DNA of 17,310 nt from JABDNZ01 sp964407425. GTDB lineage: Bacteria; Gemmatimonadota; Gemmatimonadetes; Longimicrobiales; Gaopeijiaceae. Positions within the stretch are counted from its first letter, which is position 1. Each line of letters begins with the position of its first letter. The stretch lies in contig CAYOVN010000069.1 of assembly GCA_964407425.1 (NCBI GenBank), positions 1 through 17,310 of the forward strand. Direction: 5' to 3'. The translations under genes were made by a program, and so were the position numbers. Of this stretch, positions 7,296-13,682 are shown in pieces. A model generated the notes under the pieces. The model was not told the origin of the DNA and searched no databases. It saw only the letters and a list, made by a program, of their open reading frames with translations.

Positions 7296-8831
7296 ATGAA
7301 CGGGCATGTATCCCGGCATGATATACGACACCCAGGGCGCTTCTTCTCGAGCCTACTCGCTGCACTACTTTTTGTGCTGGTGGTGCCTGGGTTTGGGAGT
7401 GCTCAGTCCGGGGGGGCCCAATCCGGCCCCGAACCTGAACATGGACTGCAGTACGATCGGCTGCTGATCCGGAATGTCCATATCATCGATGGTAACGGAA
7501 CTCCGATCACGGGTCCCAGCAATGTCATCGTCGAGAAGGATCGCATCGTGTCGGTGGGCCGGGGGGAACGGGGGGAGTTCGACGCTGTCATTGAGGGTGA
7601 CGGTGGATACCTTCTTCCGGGTCTCATCAACATTCACGCGCACATCCGGTCTCATCCGTTCGGCGGAGAGATCGATGGATACCAATACCAGTTCAATCTC
7701 TGGTTGGGCTGTGGAATCACGACCATCCGGTCCGTGGGTGGGGGAGAAGCCGCCCTTCGCCTGCGGGAGCAGAGTAAGAACGGTGAGATTGTTGCTCCCC
7801 GCATCTTCGAATACGCCGGTACGGGAGGCGCTACCCCCGAAGCGGCCCGGGAATCGGTACGTCGGGCCCACGAGGCGGGGGCCGACGGGATCAAATTCTT
7901 CGGGATGGACCATGAACCCATGGCCGCCATGTTGGATGAGGCCAAGAAACTGGGCCTTCGTTCCGCCCACCATGTAGGAGTAGAAGAAACGGACGTTTGG
8001 GACGATATCGCCGGCAATACCACGACCATCGAACACTGGTACGGCATCCCCGACGCAGCGATCCCCTACGGTTCTCAGAAGTTCCCCCTGGACTACAACT
8101 ATTCGAACGAGCTCGACCGGTTCCGCTGGGCCGGGCGCCTTTTCAAGGACGCCGATCCTGAGAAGCTGGGAGAGGTCCTGCAGGCCATGGTGGAAGCTGA
8201 GGTTGGATGGGTTCCGACACTGACCATTTATGAGGCCACCCGGGACATCACCAGGGCCGCGAACCAACCTTGGTTCGAGGATTATCTCCACCCCACCATG
8301 GAGAACTACTTCAGGCCCGATCTCACCAACCACGGTTCTTTCTATCTTGAATGGACCACGGAGGATGAGATCGAGTGGAAGAACAACTACCAGCTTTGGT
8401 TCGGTGCCCTCCGGGACTACGCCCGTCGTGGCGGGATCATCGGTGCCGGGGAAGACGCGGGGTTCATCTACCGAATGTTCGGCACAGGACTGATCCGTGA
8501 GCTGGAGCTTCAGCAGGAGGCCGGCTTCCACCCTCTGGACGTCGTTAAACACGCAACGGGAAACAACGCTCTTCTGCTGGGCGCTGAAAACGAGATTGGC
8601 CGAATCAAGGCTGGTTTTAAAGCCGACCTGATTCTCGTCCACACCAATCCCCTCGCCAACTTCAAAGTACTCTACCCCATCCCGACCAATATCCCCACGG
8701 CAGACGGCTACGAAGAGGGCGGCATGGTGGAATGGACTATCAAGGATGGCTACGTCTACAACGGTTCGACGCTTCGGGAGGAAGTGAAAGAGATCGTGAG
8801 CACGGCACGGGAGAACATCACTCGGCGATAG
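7296..8831 (+). CDS. Secreted metal-dependent amidohydrolase (imidazolonepropionase/prolidase-like subgroup)
   Basis: The product is 511 aa. GGAGG at 7284-7288 and a purine-rich run precede the ATG. A signal peptide (hydrophobic residues about 16-33, cleavage near Ala36 in GSAQ) sends it out of the cytoplasm. The metal site of the amidohydrolase superfamily can be followed: IHAH (His114, His116), a GIKFF lysine (Lys200, the position of a carboxylated lysine in related enzymes), SAHH (His225 or His226), IEHW (His247) and GEDAG (Asp387). The C-terminal KADLILV segment belongs to the small beta domain that flanks the barrel. Relatives with this His-Lys-His-His-Asp pattern include dipeptidases that act on Xaa-Pro, Xaa-Arg or Xaa-Lys peptides, as well as enzymes of unknown substrate. 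The neighbouring peptidases make a peptide substrate reasonable but unproven. Its stop faces the minus-strand permease stop across 27 nt. Confidence 0.88.
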   Translation: MNGHVSRHDIRHPGRFFSSLLAALLFVLVVPGFGSAQSGGAQSGPEPEHGLQYDRLLIRNVHIIDGNGTPITGPSNVIVEKDRIVSVGRGERGEFDAVIEGDGGYLLPGLINIHAHIRSHPFGGEIDGYQYQFNLWLGCGITTIRSVGGGEAALRLREQSKNGEIVAPRIFEYAGTGGATPEAARESVRRAHEAGADGIKFFGMDHEPMAAMLDEAKKLGLRSAHHVGVEETDVWDDIAGNTTTIEHWYGIPDAAIPYGSQKFPLDYNYSNELDRFRWAGRLFKDADPEKLGEVLQAMVEAEVGWVPTLTIYEATRDITRAANQPWFEDYLHPTMENYFRPDLTNHGSFYLEWTTEDEIEWKNNYQLWFGALRDYARRGGIIGAGEDAGFIYRMFGTGLIRELELQQEAGFHPLDVVKHATGNNALLLGAENEIGRIKAGFKADLILVHTNPLANFKVLYPIPTNIPTADGYEEGGMVEWTIKDGYVYNGSTLREEVKEIVSTARENITRR

Positions 8832-8858
8832 AGGGGCGGCGGCGGTGCATTCTTACAT

Positions 8859-11312
8859 CTACTCGGCCTTGAGCGCTCGGACCGGGTCCACTCTGCTTGC
8901 CCTGCGTGCCGGGAGGTAGGCCGCTCCCAATGCCACGGCGAGGAGACCGAGGGGGACGGCGAAAAAGGTGAGGGGATCGAAAGCTCCCACCCCGAAGAGC
9001 AGGCTCTGAAGGACCCGGGCCCCTGCAAGGGAAAGGACAAGGCCGATCCCGGCACCGATGACGGCGGGTCCCATGCTACCCGTTACGATCTCCTTCACCA
9101 CTCTTCCGGGCTCGGCCCCCAGGGACATCCGGATCCCGACCTCCCGACTCTTCCGGGCCACCGAATAGCTCACCACCCCGTAGATTCCGATGATGGCCAG
9201 GGCCAGGGCGACCACGGCAAAGAGGGACGAGAGAAGCACTCCAAGGCGGGCGGGAAGCAGCATGATTCCCATGTGCTCATCCATGGTTTTGGTCTCGACG
9301 ACCAACATCTCCGGGTCCATCTCCCGAAGGACCCGGAAACCGGCTTGGAGAGCATCCTCAGGTCGGCCTTGGGTTTGAATCACCGCGGTTAGGAAAGATG
9401 CGTATGACTGGCTGTAAGGCCGGTAGACAAAGGGTCGAGGGGATTCGCCGATGGTCCGGATCTTGGCGGTCTCGGCCACCCCGACGACGACCATTTCCTG
9501 GCCATCTTCTCGGTGAAGCACCTTTCCGACGGCATCCTCACCGGGCCAGAATCGCTCCGCCATTTCCTGGTTGATGATGGCGACCCCCGTCCCGTCCGGT
9601 TCATCGGTGGGCTCGAAGTTCCGTCCGCTGAGAATATCGATCCCGGCTGCACGGAAGAAATCCGGGCCAGCCACGGCCTGGTCGATTTGCCACGCAGTCT
9701 GGCCTTGAGGCGGTTCGATACCGTCAACGTTCAGATCGATGGTCTGGGTGCTGGTGGTGTTCATGTGGATGTTGCTGATGACCCCGACGGAAGCCACCTC
9801 AGGAGTCTCGCGTAATCGATCCAAGTAGCTCCGCAGGAATATCCTTCCCTCATCCTCGTTGTATCGTTCCCCGGAGACCACAAAGGTGAGGAGACCGGTG
9901 GGCTCCGTTCCGAACCCCGGGTCTACGGATTGGAATGCCTGGAAGCTTCTGAAGAACAGGCCGGCGCTTACGAGGAGGATCAGGCAGGCGGCGACCTGTC
10001 CCGAGACCAGAGAGTTTCTGAGGGTGAACCTCCGCGGCTTCCCCCCTCCGGTGCTTTCGTCTTTCAGTGTAGGTGCCACATCCGGATTCGTAGATTGCAG
10101 GGCAGGAGCCAGGCCAAAGAGGACCCCCGTGATGGCGGTTACGCCCAGGGCGAAGAGGAAGGCTTTCCCGGTCATGGCAAAATCCAGGCTCATGCCCCCG
10201 GGCAGGGGGAGTTCCATACTGGTCAGGAGCTTCAGGAGCCAGACCGAGACCCCCATCCCCAGAACTCCGCCCATGAAAGCCAGAAGGGTGGTTTCGGTGA
10301 GGAGTTGCCGGACCAGGACCCCACGGCGGGCCCCAAGGGCCAACCGCATGGCGATTTCTTTCCTTCGGTCCGCCCCCCTCGCCAGAAGGAAAGAGGCCAG
10401 ATTCGCGCATGCGATGAGAAGGACCACACCCACCAGGACCAGGGCAAGGAGAGAGGACAGGACGAGGATCTTGTCGAAGGCCGGATTCATGACCACGGCC
10501 TTGGAGGGCATGGCCACGAAATCCCGGGTGTCATCCCAGGTATCGGGATAGGTTTCCCGAAGTGTGGCAGCCACCCCCGCCAGCACCACCTGGGCACCTT
10601 CCACCGTGACCCCTTCGCGAAGCCTCCCCTTCGCGAAATAGGATTGATTGTCCCGGGAGTCGAGTGGGTTCCCGGTGCCTTGCTGAATCTCCTGGACCAT
10701 ATTGATGGGCACCATAAAATCCACCGGCACCCCGGAGATAACACTTGGATAGTCCTCTGGAGCCACCCCCACCACTGTATAGCCGTGGCCGTTGAGGCGA
10801 ATCGTACTTCCCACCACCCCGGGATCACCGGCGAACTCTCGCTGCCAGTACCCGTAACCGAGCATGGCCACGAAGTGGGCCCCCGGTGAGATGTCGTCCT
10901 CAGGGAGGATGGTCCTTCCCACGGCTGGAGCCATCCCCAACAGGGGAAAGTAGGTACCGCTCACCAACTCTCCCAAAACGCTCCCGACTCGGTCCCCCTG
11001 GTCGACCTGGCCAAATGTGAAGCCGGCCACGGCCGTCTCTTCGAAGATGTCTTTTGTGGCTTCTCTTACATCCAGGTAATCCGGATAGGAAAGGGGGCTG
11101 TAGGGGAACACCTCCTGGGTCAGATAGACCTCTACGAGGGCGTCCACATCCCGGTAGGGGAGGTTTGGGAAAAGGAAATCCTCCACCAATGCAAAAACGG
11201 CCGCGTTGGTTCCAATCCCGATGGCAAGGGAGATCAGAGCTACAGCCGTGAAGCCGGGACTCCGGAGCATCTTCCGAAGAGCGTATCGAAGGTCTTTCAG
11301 GACGGTGTCCAT
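8859..11312 (-). CDS. MacB/FtsX-type duplicated permease (ADOP family)
   Basis: The product is 817 aa from the ATG at 11312. The N-terminus, MDTVLKDLRYALRKMLRSPGFTA, is the hallmark of the orphan ABC permeases described in Acidobacteria and common in Gemmatimonadota. The layout is duplicated. First half: TM1 (about 20-42), an extracytoplasmic MacB-like core domain, then an FtsX-like domain with three membrane segments (about 285-410) including the GADRRKEIAMRLALGARRG loop. Second half: TM from about 445, another core domain, and a final FtsX domain (about 690-810) with SREVGIRMSLGAEPG. There is no Walker A or B sequence, so it must use an ATPase encoded elsewhere. Relatives work in lipoprotein, drug or peptide handling by mechanotransmission; the cargo here is unknown. 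An in-frame GTG at 11426 would add 38 polar residues but lacks a ribosome binding site. Confidence 0.9.
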   Translation of the reverse strand: MDTVLKDLRYALRKMLRSPGFTAVALISLAIGIGTNAAVFALVEDFLFPNLPYRDVDALVEVYLTQEVFPYSPLSYPDYLDVREATKDIFEETAVAGFTFGQVDQGDRVGSVLGELVSGTYFPLLGMAPAVGRTILPEDDISPGAHFVAMLGYGYWQREFAGDPGVVGSTIRLNGHGYTVVGVAPEDYPSVISGVPVDFMVPINMVQEIQQGTGNPLDSRDNQSYFAKGRLREGVTVEGAQVVLAGVAATLRETYPDTWDDTRDFVAMPSKAVVMNPAFDKILVLSSLLALVLVGVVLLIACANLASFLLARGADRRKEIAMRLALGARRGVLVRQLLTETTLLAFMGGVLGMGVSVWLLKLLTSMELPLPGGMSLDFAMTGKAFLFALGVTAITGVLFGLAPALQSTNPDVAPTLKDESTGGGKPRRFTLRNSLVSGQVAACLILLVSAGLFFRSFQAFQSVDPGFGTEPTGLLTFVVSGERYNEDEGRIFLRSYLDRLRETPEVASVGVISNIHMNTTSTQTIDLNVDGIEPPQGQTAWQIDQAVAGPDFFRAAGIDILSGRNFEPTDEPDGTGVAIINQEMAERFWPGEDAVGKVLHREDGQEMVVVGVAETAKIRTIGESPRPFVYRPYSQSYASFLTAVIQTQGRPEDALQAGFRVLREMDPEMLVVETKTMDEHMGIMLLPARLGVLLSSLFAVVALALAIIGIYGVVSYSVARKSREVGIRMSLGAEPGRVVKEIVTGSMGPAVIGAGIGLVLSLAGARVLQSLLFGVGAFDPLTFFAVPLGLLAVALGAAYLPARRASRVDPVRALKAE

Positions 11313-11314
11313 AG

Positions 11315-11322
11315 TTCCTTTT
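11315..11322 (-). promoter_or_regulatory. Ribosome binding site supporting the permease start at 11312
   Basis: On the minus strand, AAAAGGAA lies 2 nt before the ATG at 11312. This is a purine-rich Shine-Dalgarno-like site with short spacing. The alternative GTG at 11426 has no comparable sequence upstream. Confidence 0.6.
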
Positions 11323-11506
11323 CGGTTCCAGGCCTCACCCTTTGGGGGAGGCGCCCGTCTCATCATCAATCGAACTTCGGGCAGGCTTTCCTTCAGTCGG
11401 AAGGCGGGGGGCTTGCCGGTCTCCACTCACGACGAGTTCTTATAGGGTGAGGGTTTCACGATAGGGGCACCGATCCCCTTCCAACGGGATAAGGGAGGAT
11501 ATCAGG

Positions 11507-11953
11507 ATGGACTTGATCGTTTATCTGGCCGGAGAGATCCATAGCGACTGGCGGGACGAGATCATCAGGGGTGCCGAAGCGGAAGGCCTCCCCATTGAGT
11601 TCCTTGCGCCCGTCACGGATCACGCTGCCTCAGACGACTGTGGCGTGGCGGTTCTGGGGGCTGAGGAAAAGGACTTCTGGAAGGACCACAAGGGTGCATT
11701 GGTCAATTCGATTCGGACCCGAACCGCCCTCGAGCGGGCCGATTTGGTCGTAGTGAAGTTCGGTGAGAAGTACCGGCAGTGGAATGCAGCTTTCGACGCA
11801 GGCTATGCCGCTGCCCTGGGCAAACAGCTCATCGTCATTCATCCCCCGGAGTTCACCCACGCCCTCAAGGAAGTGGACGGGGCGGCCCAGGCTGTCGCCG
11901 AGACCTCCCAGCAGGTCGTGGAGATTCTGAAGTACGTAACGGTCAAAGACTAA
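11507..11953 (+). CDS. ytoQ: YtoQ family protein (nucleoside deoxyribosyltransferase-like fold)
   Basis: The product is 148 aa, the family's usual size, with AGGGAGG at 11492-11498 ahead of the ATG. The N-terminus MDLIVYLAGEIHSDWRDEI and the central DHAASDDCG, KDHKGALVNSIRTR and KYRQWNAAFDAGYAAALGK segments match Bacillus subtilis YtoQ as I know it. The family is assigned to the nucleoside 2-deoxyribosyltransferase-like superfamily; the AGE and DAGYAAALGK segments resemble the ligand-binding loops of that fold. No signal peptide or membrane segment is seen. The biochemical function of YtoQ is, to my knowledge, not established. The gene stands alone, divergent from the permease (194-nt gap) and convergent with the DUF418 gene. 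Its transcript probably ends at the hairpin beginning 41 nt after the stop. Confidence 0.9.
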   Translation: MDLIVYLAGEIHSDWRDEIIRGAEAEGLPIEFLAPVTDHAASDDCGVAVLGAEEKDFWKDHKGALVNSIRTRTALERADLVVVKFGEKYRQWNAAFDAGYAAALGKQLIVIHPPEFTHALKEVDGAAQAVAETSQQVVEILKYVTVKD

Positions 11954-11993
11954 GCCTGAGGCCGGAAGGGCTTCTGCCGACACTAAACAAAAC

Positions 11994-12031
11994 GAAGCCC
12001 CCGGCTTCCCTTTTTTGGGGCCGGGGGCTTC
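11994..12031. terminator. Two-way intrinsic terminator between ytoQ and the DUF418 gene
   Basis: For the plus strand, GAAGCC (11994-11999) pairs with GGCTTC (12003-12008), followed by CC and six T (12011-12016), a classical terminator for ytoQ. For the minus strand, GAAGCCCCCGGC (12031-12020 read in reverse) pairs over 12 bp with GCCGGGGGCTTC (12005-11994), extended by a CCC/GGG pairing. This is followed by GTTTTGTTTAG, a T-rich tail suited to ending DUF418 transcripts about 170 nt after that stop. The short and the long hairpin share the left arm and exclude each other. Confidence 0.85.
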
Positions 12032-12039
12032 TCATAAGG

Positions 12040-12112
12040 ACGTTGGGTCGAGAGTCGGACTCTCGAAGTAACGGTTTAGTTTTTTAGTTTTGATCCGCTT
12101 CGACCGCAACGT
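12040..12112. other. tRNA-sized inverted-repeat structure, possible structured RNA or decayed tRNA
   Basis: Bases 12040-12050 (ACGTTGGGTCG) pair with 12101-12112 (CGACCGCAACGT) over 11 bp with one bulged G. Immediately inside, CGAGAGT (12049-12055) pairs perfectly with ACTCTCG (12059-12065) around a 3-base loop, competing with the outer stem for two bases. The remaining interior is T-rich on the plus strand. The total span of 73 nt is like a tRNA, but there is no anticodon arm and no TTCRANY T-loop on either strand. It lies in the 3' untranslated part of the DUF418 transcript or beyond the ytoQ terminator. Chance pairing is possible. Confidence 0.35.
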
Positions 12113-12198
12113 CGCATTCCGTTATTCAGAAGTATCGGTCGGCGGTTCAAAAACCTTGAATGATCCGAAAATACCTGAACGACCCTTGGAGATCCCCT

Positions 12199-13419
12199 TC
12201 ACCGGCGCATGGGCTGGAGCTTCATGTAGGTGAGGGATCTCCACAGCCATTCGAAGGGCCCGAATCGGAACCGGGCCAGCCACCAGGGTGACCAGAGCAA
12301 CTCCACCACCCAAACCCCGGACACGATGAGGATTTGACCGGTTCGCTCCACGCTCCCAAAGAGGCCGAATCCGTGGCCATAGAAGATCGTGGTGCAGATA
12401 AAGGTCTGCATGAGGTAGTTGGTCAGGGCCATCTGCCCTGTCGAGGCGAGGGAGCGATAGAGCCAGCTTCCGGAGCATCGCTGGCAGAAGAGCATGACGA
12501 TTCCCACCCACCCCACCATGGTGAATAGGCTCCCCCAGTAGTTGAACTGCATACCAAGGAAGAATCCTCTTTCCAGGTCCCAGCCGGTGGCGAAGTGGTA
12601 CCAGACCCCCAACCCGCTGAGGGGGAGGCCCAGAACCAGAGCCCAGAGGACCATCTTCCTATAGGTCCGGGCAGGGAGGGCTGCGCCGAAGACGCCTAGT
12701 TTGAATAGCCCCATTCCTACCAGCATGAGACCGCCCGCTCTCCAGGCTATGGCGAAGATGAAAGAGCTGGTCTGCATCATAGATGCCGCTACGAAGCGAA
12801 CTTCGTTTTGGGCGCTCCAGCCGCCGCGGTAGGCCTCCAATTCAAGAAAGACCTGACTTTGGGCAGGGGCCCAGAGTTTTGCCATTCCGGCCACGTCCTC
12901 CGCAGACCAGTAGGGCAGGGAAAAGTGGGCGGAGATACTGATAATGGAGGCGACGGCTACGGAGATGATCCCCAGGGTGATGAGGGTTCTCGGCGATGTC
13001 TTCCGGAAGAGGAAGACCAGGAAGCCGCACATGGCGTAGCTGTAGAGAATGTCTCCGGTCCAGATGAGCCAGGCGTGGGCGAGTCCGAAGAGGAGGAGGA
13101 TAAAGGTACGCCGATAGTGAACCCGGCCCGGTTTCCGGCCCGTAGCCTCCAGCCTCTCGGCCATCAGGATCATCCCGGCTCCGAAGAGCATGCTGAAGAT
13201 CCCCATGAACTTCATGTCAGCCAGGAGGTGGCTCAGAAGCCAGACCAGGTAGTTGAGCCCAGTAAGATCGCCGTATGCGGTGGGGTTGAAGTAGGCCCCT
13301 CCGATCATGGCGAAGGCCTGGATATTCATCACCAGAATTCCCAAGACCGCGAACCCTCGGAGAACGTCCAGGGATAGGATCCGCTCTGACTGTACGGTAG
13401 GACCACTGAGCTCAGTCAT
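12199..13419 (-). CDS. DUF418 family membrane protein (YeiB-like)
   Basis: The product is 406 aa. GAGG (13432-13429) with a 9-nt spacer precedes the ATG. The N-terminal SERILSLDVLRGFAVLGILVMNIQAF motif and the KFMGIFSMLFGAGM segment are typical of the YeiB family, which is related to acyltransferase-3-like membrane proteins. The C-terminal third (STGQMALTNYLMQT, GFGLFGSV, then a helix with PWWLARFRFGPFEWLWRSLTY) is the DUF418 domain. About eight to ten hydrophobic helices are visible, so it is an integral inner-membrane protein. Its biochemical role is not settled; a transport or acyl-transfer role has been guessed for relatives. It is a single gene, divergent from the M14 peptidase over 263 nt, and its stop faces ytoQ across the terminator region. 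Confidence 0.92.
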   Translation of the reverse strand: MTELSGPTVQSERILSLDVLRGFAVLGILVMNIQAFAMIGGAYFNPTAYGDLTGLNYLVWLLSHLLADMKFMGIFSMLFGAGMILMAERLEATGRKPGRVHYRRTFILLLFGLAHAWLIWTGDILYSYAMCGFLVFLFRKTSPRTLITLGIISVAVASIISISAHFSLPYWSAEDVAGMAKLWAPAQSQVFLELEAYRGGWSAQNEVRFVAASMMQTSSFIFAIAWRAGGLMLVGMGLFKLGVFGAALPARTYRKMVLWALVLGLPLSGLGVWYHFATGWDLERGFFLGMQFNYWGSLFTMVGWVGIVMLFCQRCSGSWLYRSLASTGQMALTNYLMQTFICTTIFYGHGFGLFGSVERTGQILIVSGVWVVELLWSPWWLARFRFGPFEWLWRSLTYMKLQPMRR

Positions 13420-13449
13420 GGTTCAGGACCTCGGGCATTGTTTTTTACG

Positions 13450-13529
13450 GAAAGCCCACCCAGCCGGTGGAAGCCATAGAATAGGTTATAGCTCTGCCAT
13501 GAGCTACGTAGTTTTTTCGGTGGGTCTTC
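13450..13529. repeat. Nested inverted repeats upstream of the DUF418 gene
   Basis: The outer arms GAAAGCCCACC (13450-13460) and GGTGGGTCTTC (13519-13529) match as an inverted repeat at 9 of 11 positions. Inside, TAGCTC (13489-13494) and GAGCTA (13501-13506) form a perfect 6-bp stem with a 6-base loop, overlapping the palindrome CTACGTAG (13504-13511), with six T at 13512-13517. It lies 31-110 nt before the DUF418 start, so it could be an operator or a folded leader. No promoter can be placed with confidence. Confidence 0.4.
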
Positions 13530-13550
13530 AAGGTTGATCGGCAGCTGAGG

Positions 13551-13590
13551 GCCGGAAAACCACCCGAATAGCCGGAAAGCCATCCGAGCA
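13551..13590 (+). repeat. Two tandem copies of a 20-bp repeat
   Basis: GCCGGAAAACCACCCGAATA (13551-13570) is followed directly by GCCGGAAAGCCATCCGAGCA (13571-13590), identical at 16 of 20 positions. A 20-bp period places both copies on nearly the same face of the helix. It sits between the divergent DUF418 and M14 peptidase genes, about 93 nt before the latter's start, a typical place for tandem activator or repressor sites. Confidence 0.5.
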
Positions 13591-13616
13591 CTATTCCCGC
13601 CTCCGGTCATCCTCCC

Positions 13617-13646
13617 TTGCCCCGGCCTGACCCTCCCCTCTAGGCT
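13617..13646 (+). promoter_or_regulatory. Weak candidate promoter for the M14 peptidase gene
   Basis: TTGCCC (13617-13622) and TAGGCT (13641-13646) are 18 nt apart and 37 nt before the ATG at 13683. Both are poor matches to the sigma-70 consensus, though similar to weak boxes in GC-rich bacteria. The placement just downstream of the 20-bp tandem repeat is the main support. Confidence 0.25.
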
Positions 13647-13682
13647 GTCCCTATCCGACCGTCGACCACCTCGGAGGGTCCC

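Noticed and set aside
7365..8642. A 425-codon open frame antisense to the amidohydrolase
   Set aside because: It has the same in-register antisense cause, no ribosome binding site, and a composition that is a mirror of the sense protein.
9930..10889. A 319-codon plus-strand open frame inside the permease
   Set aside because: It is in-register antisense of a clear membrane protein and shows no signal, motif or ribosome binding site.
11413..11446. A promoter for ytoQ from TTGCCG and TATAGG
   Set aside because: The boxes are 22 nt apart, too far for a sigma-70 promoter, and no better pair was found.
12040..12112. Calling the folded segment a functional tRNA gene
   Set aside because: Neither strand gives an anticodon arm or a 7-base T-loop with TTCRANY; the 7-bp hairpin has only a 3-base loop.
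12040..12112. Calling the same segment an integron attC site
   Set aside because: It carries GTTGGGT first and an AAC-ending arm last on the plus strand, the reverse of the RYYYAAC...GTTRRRY order, and no integrase or cassette array is present.
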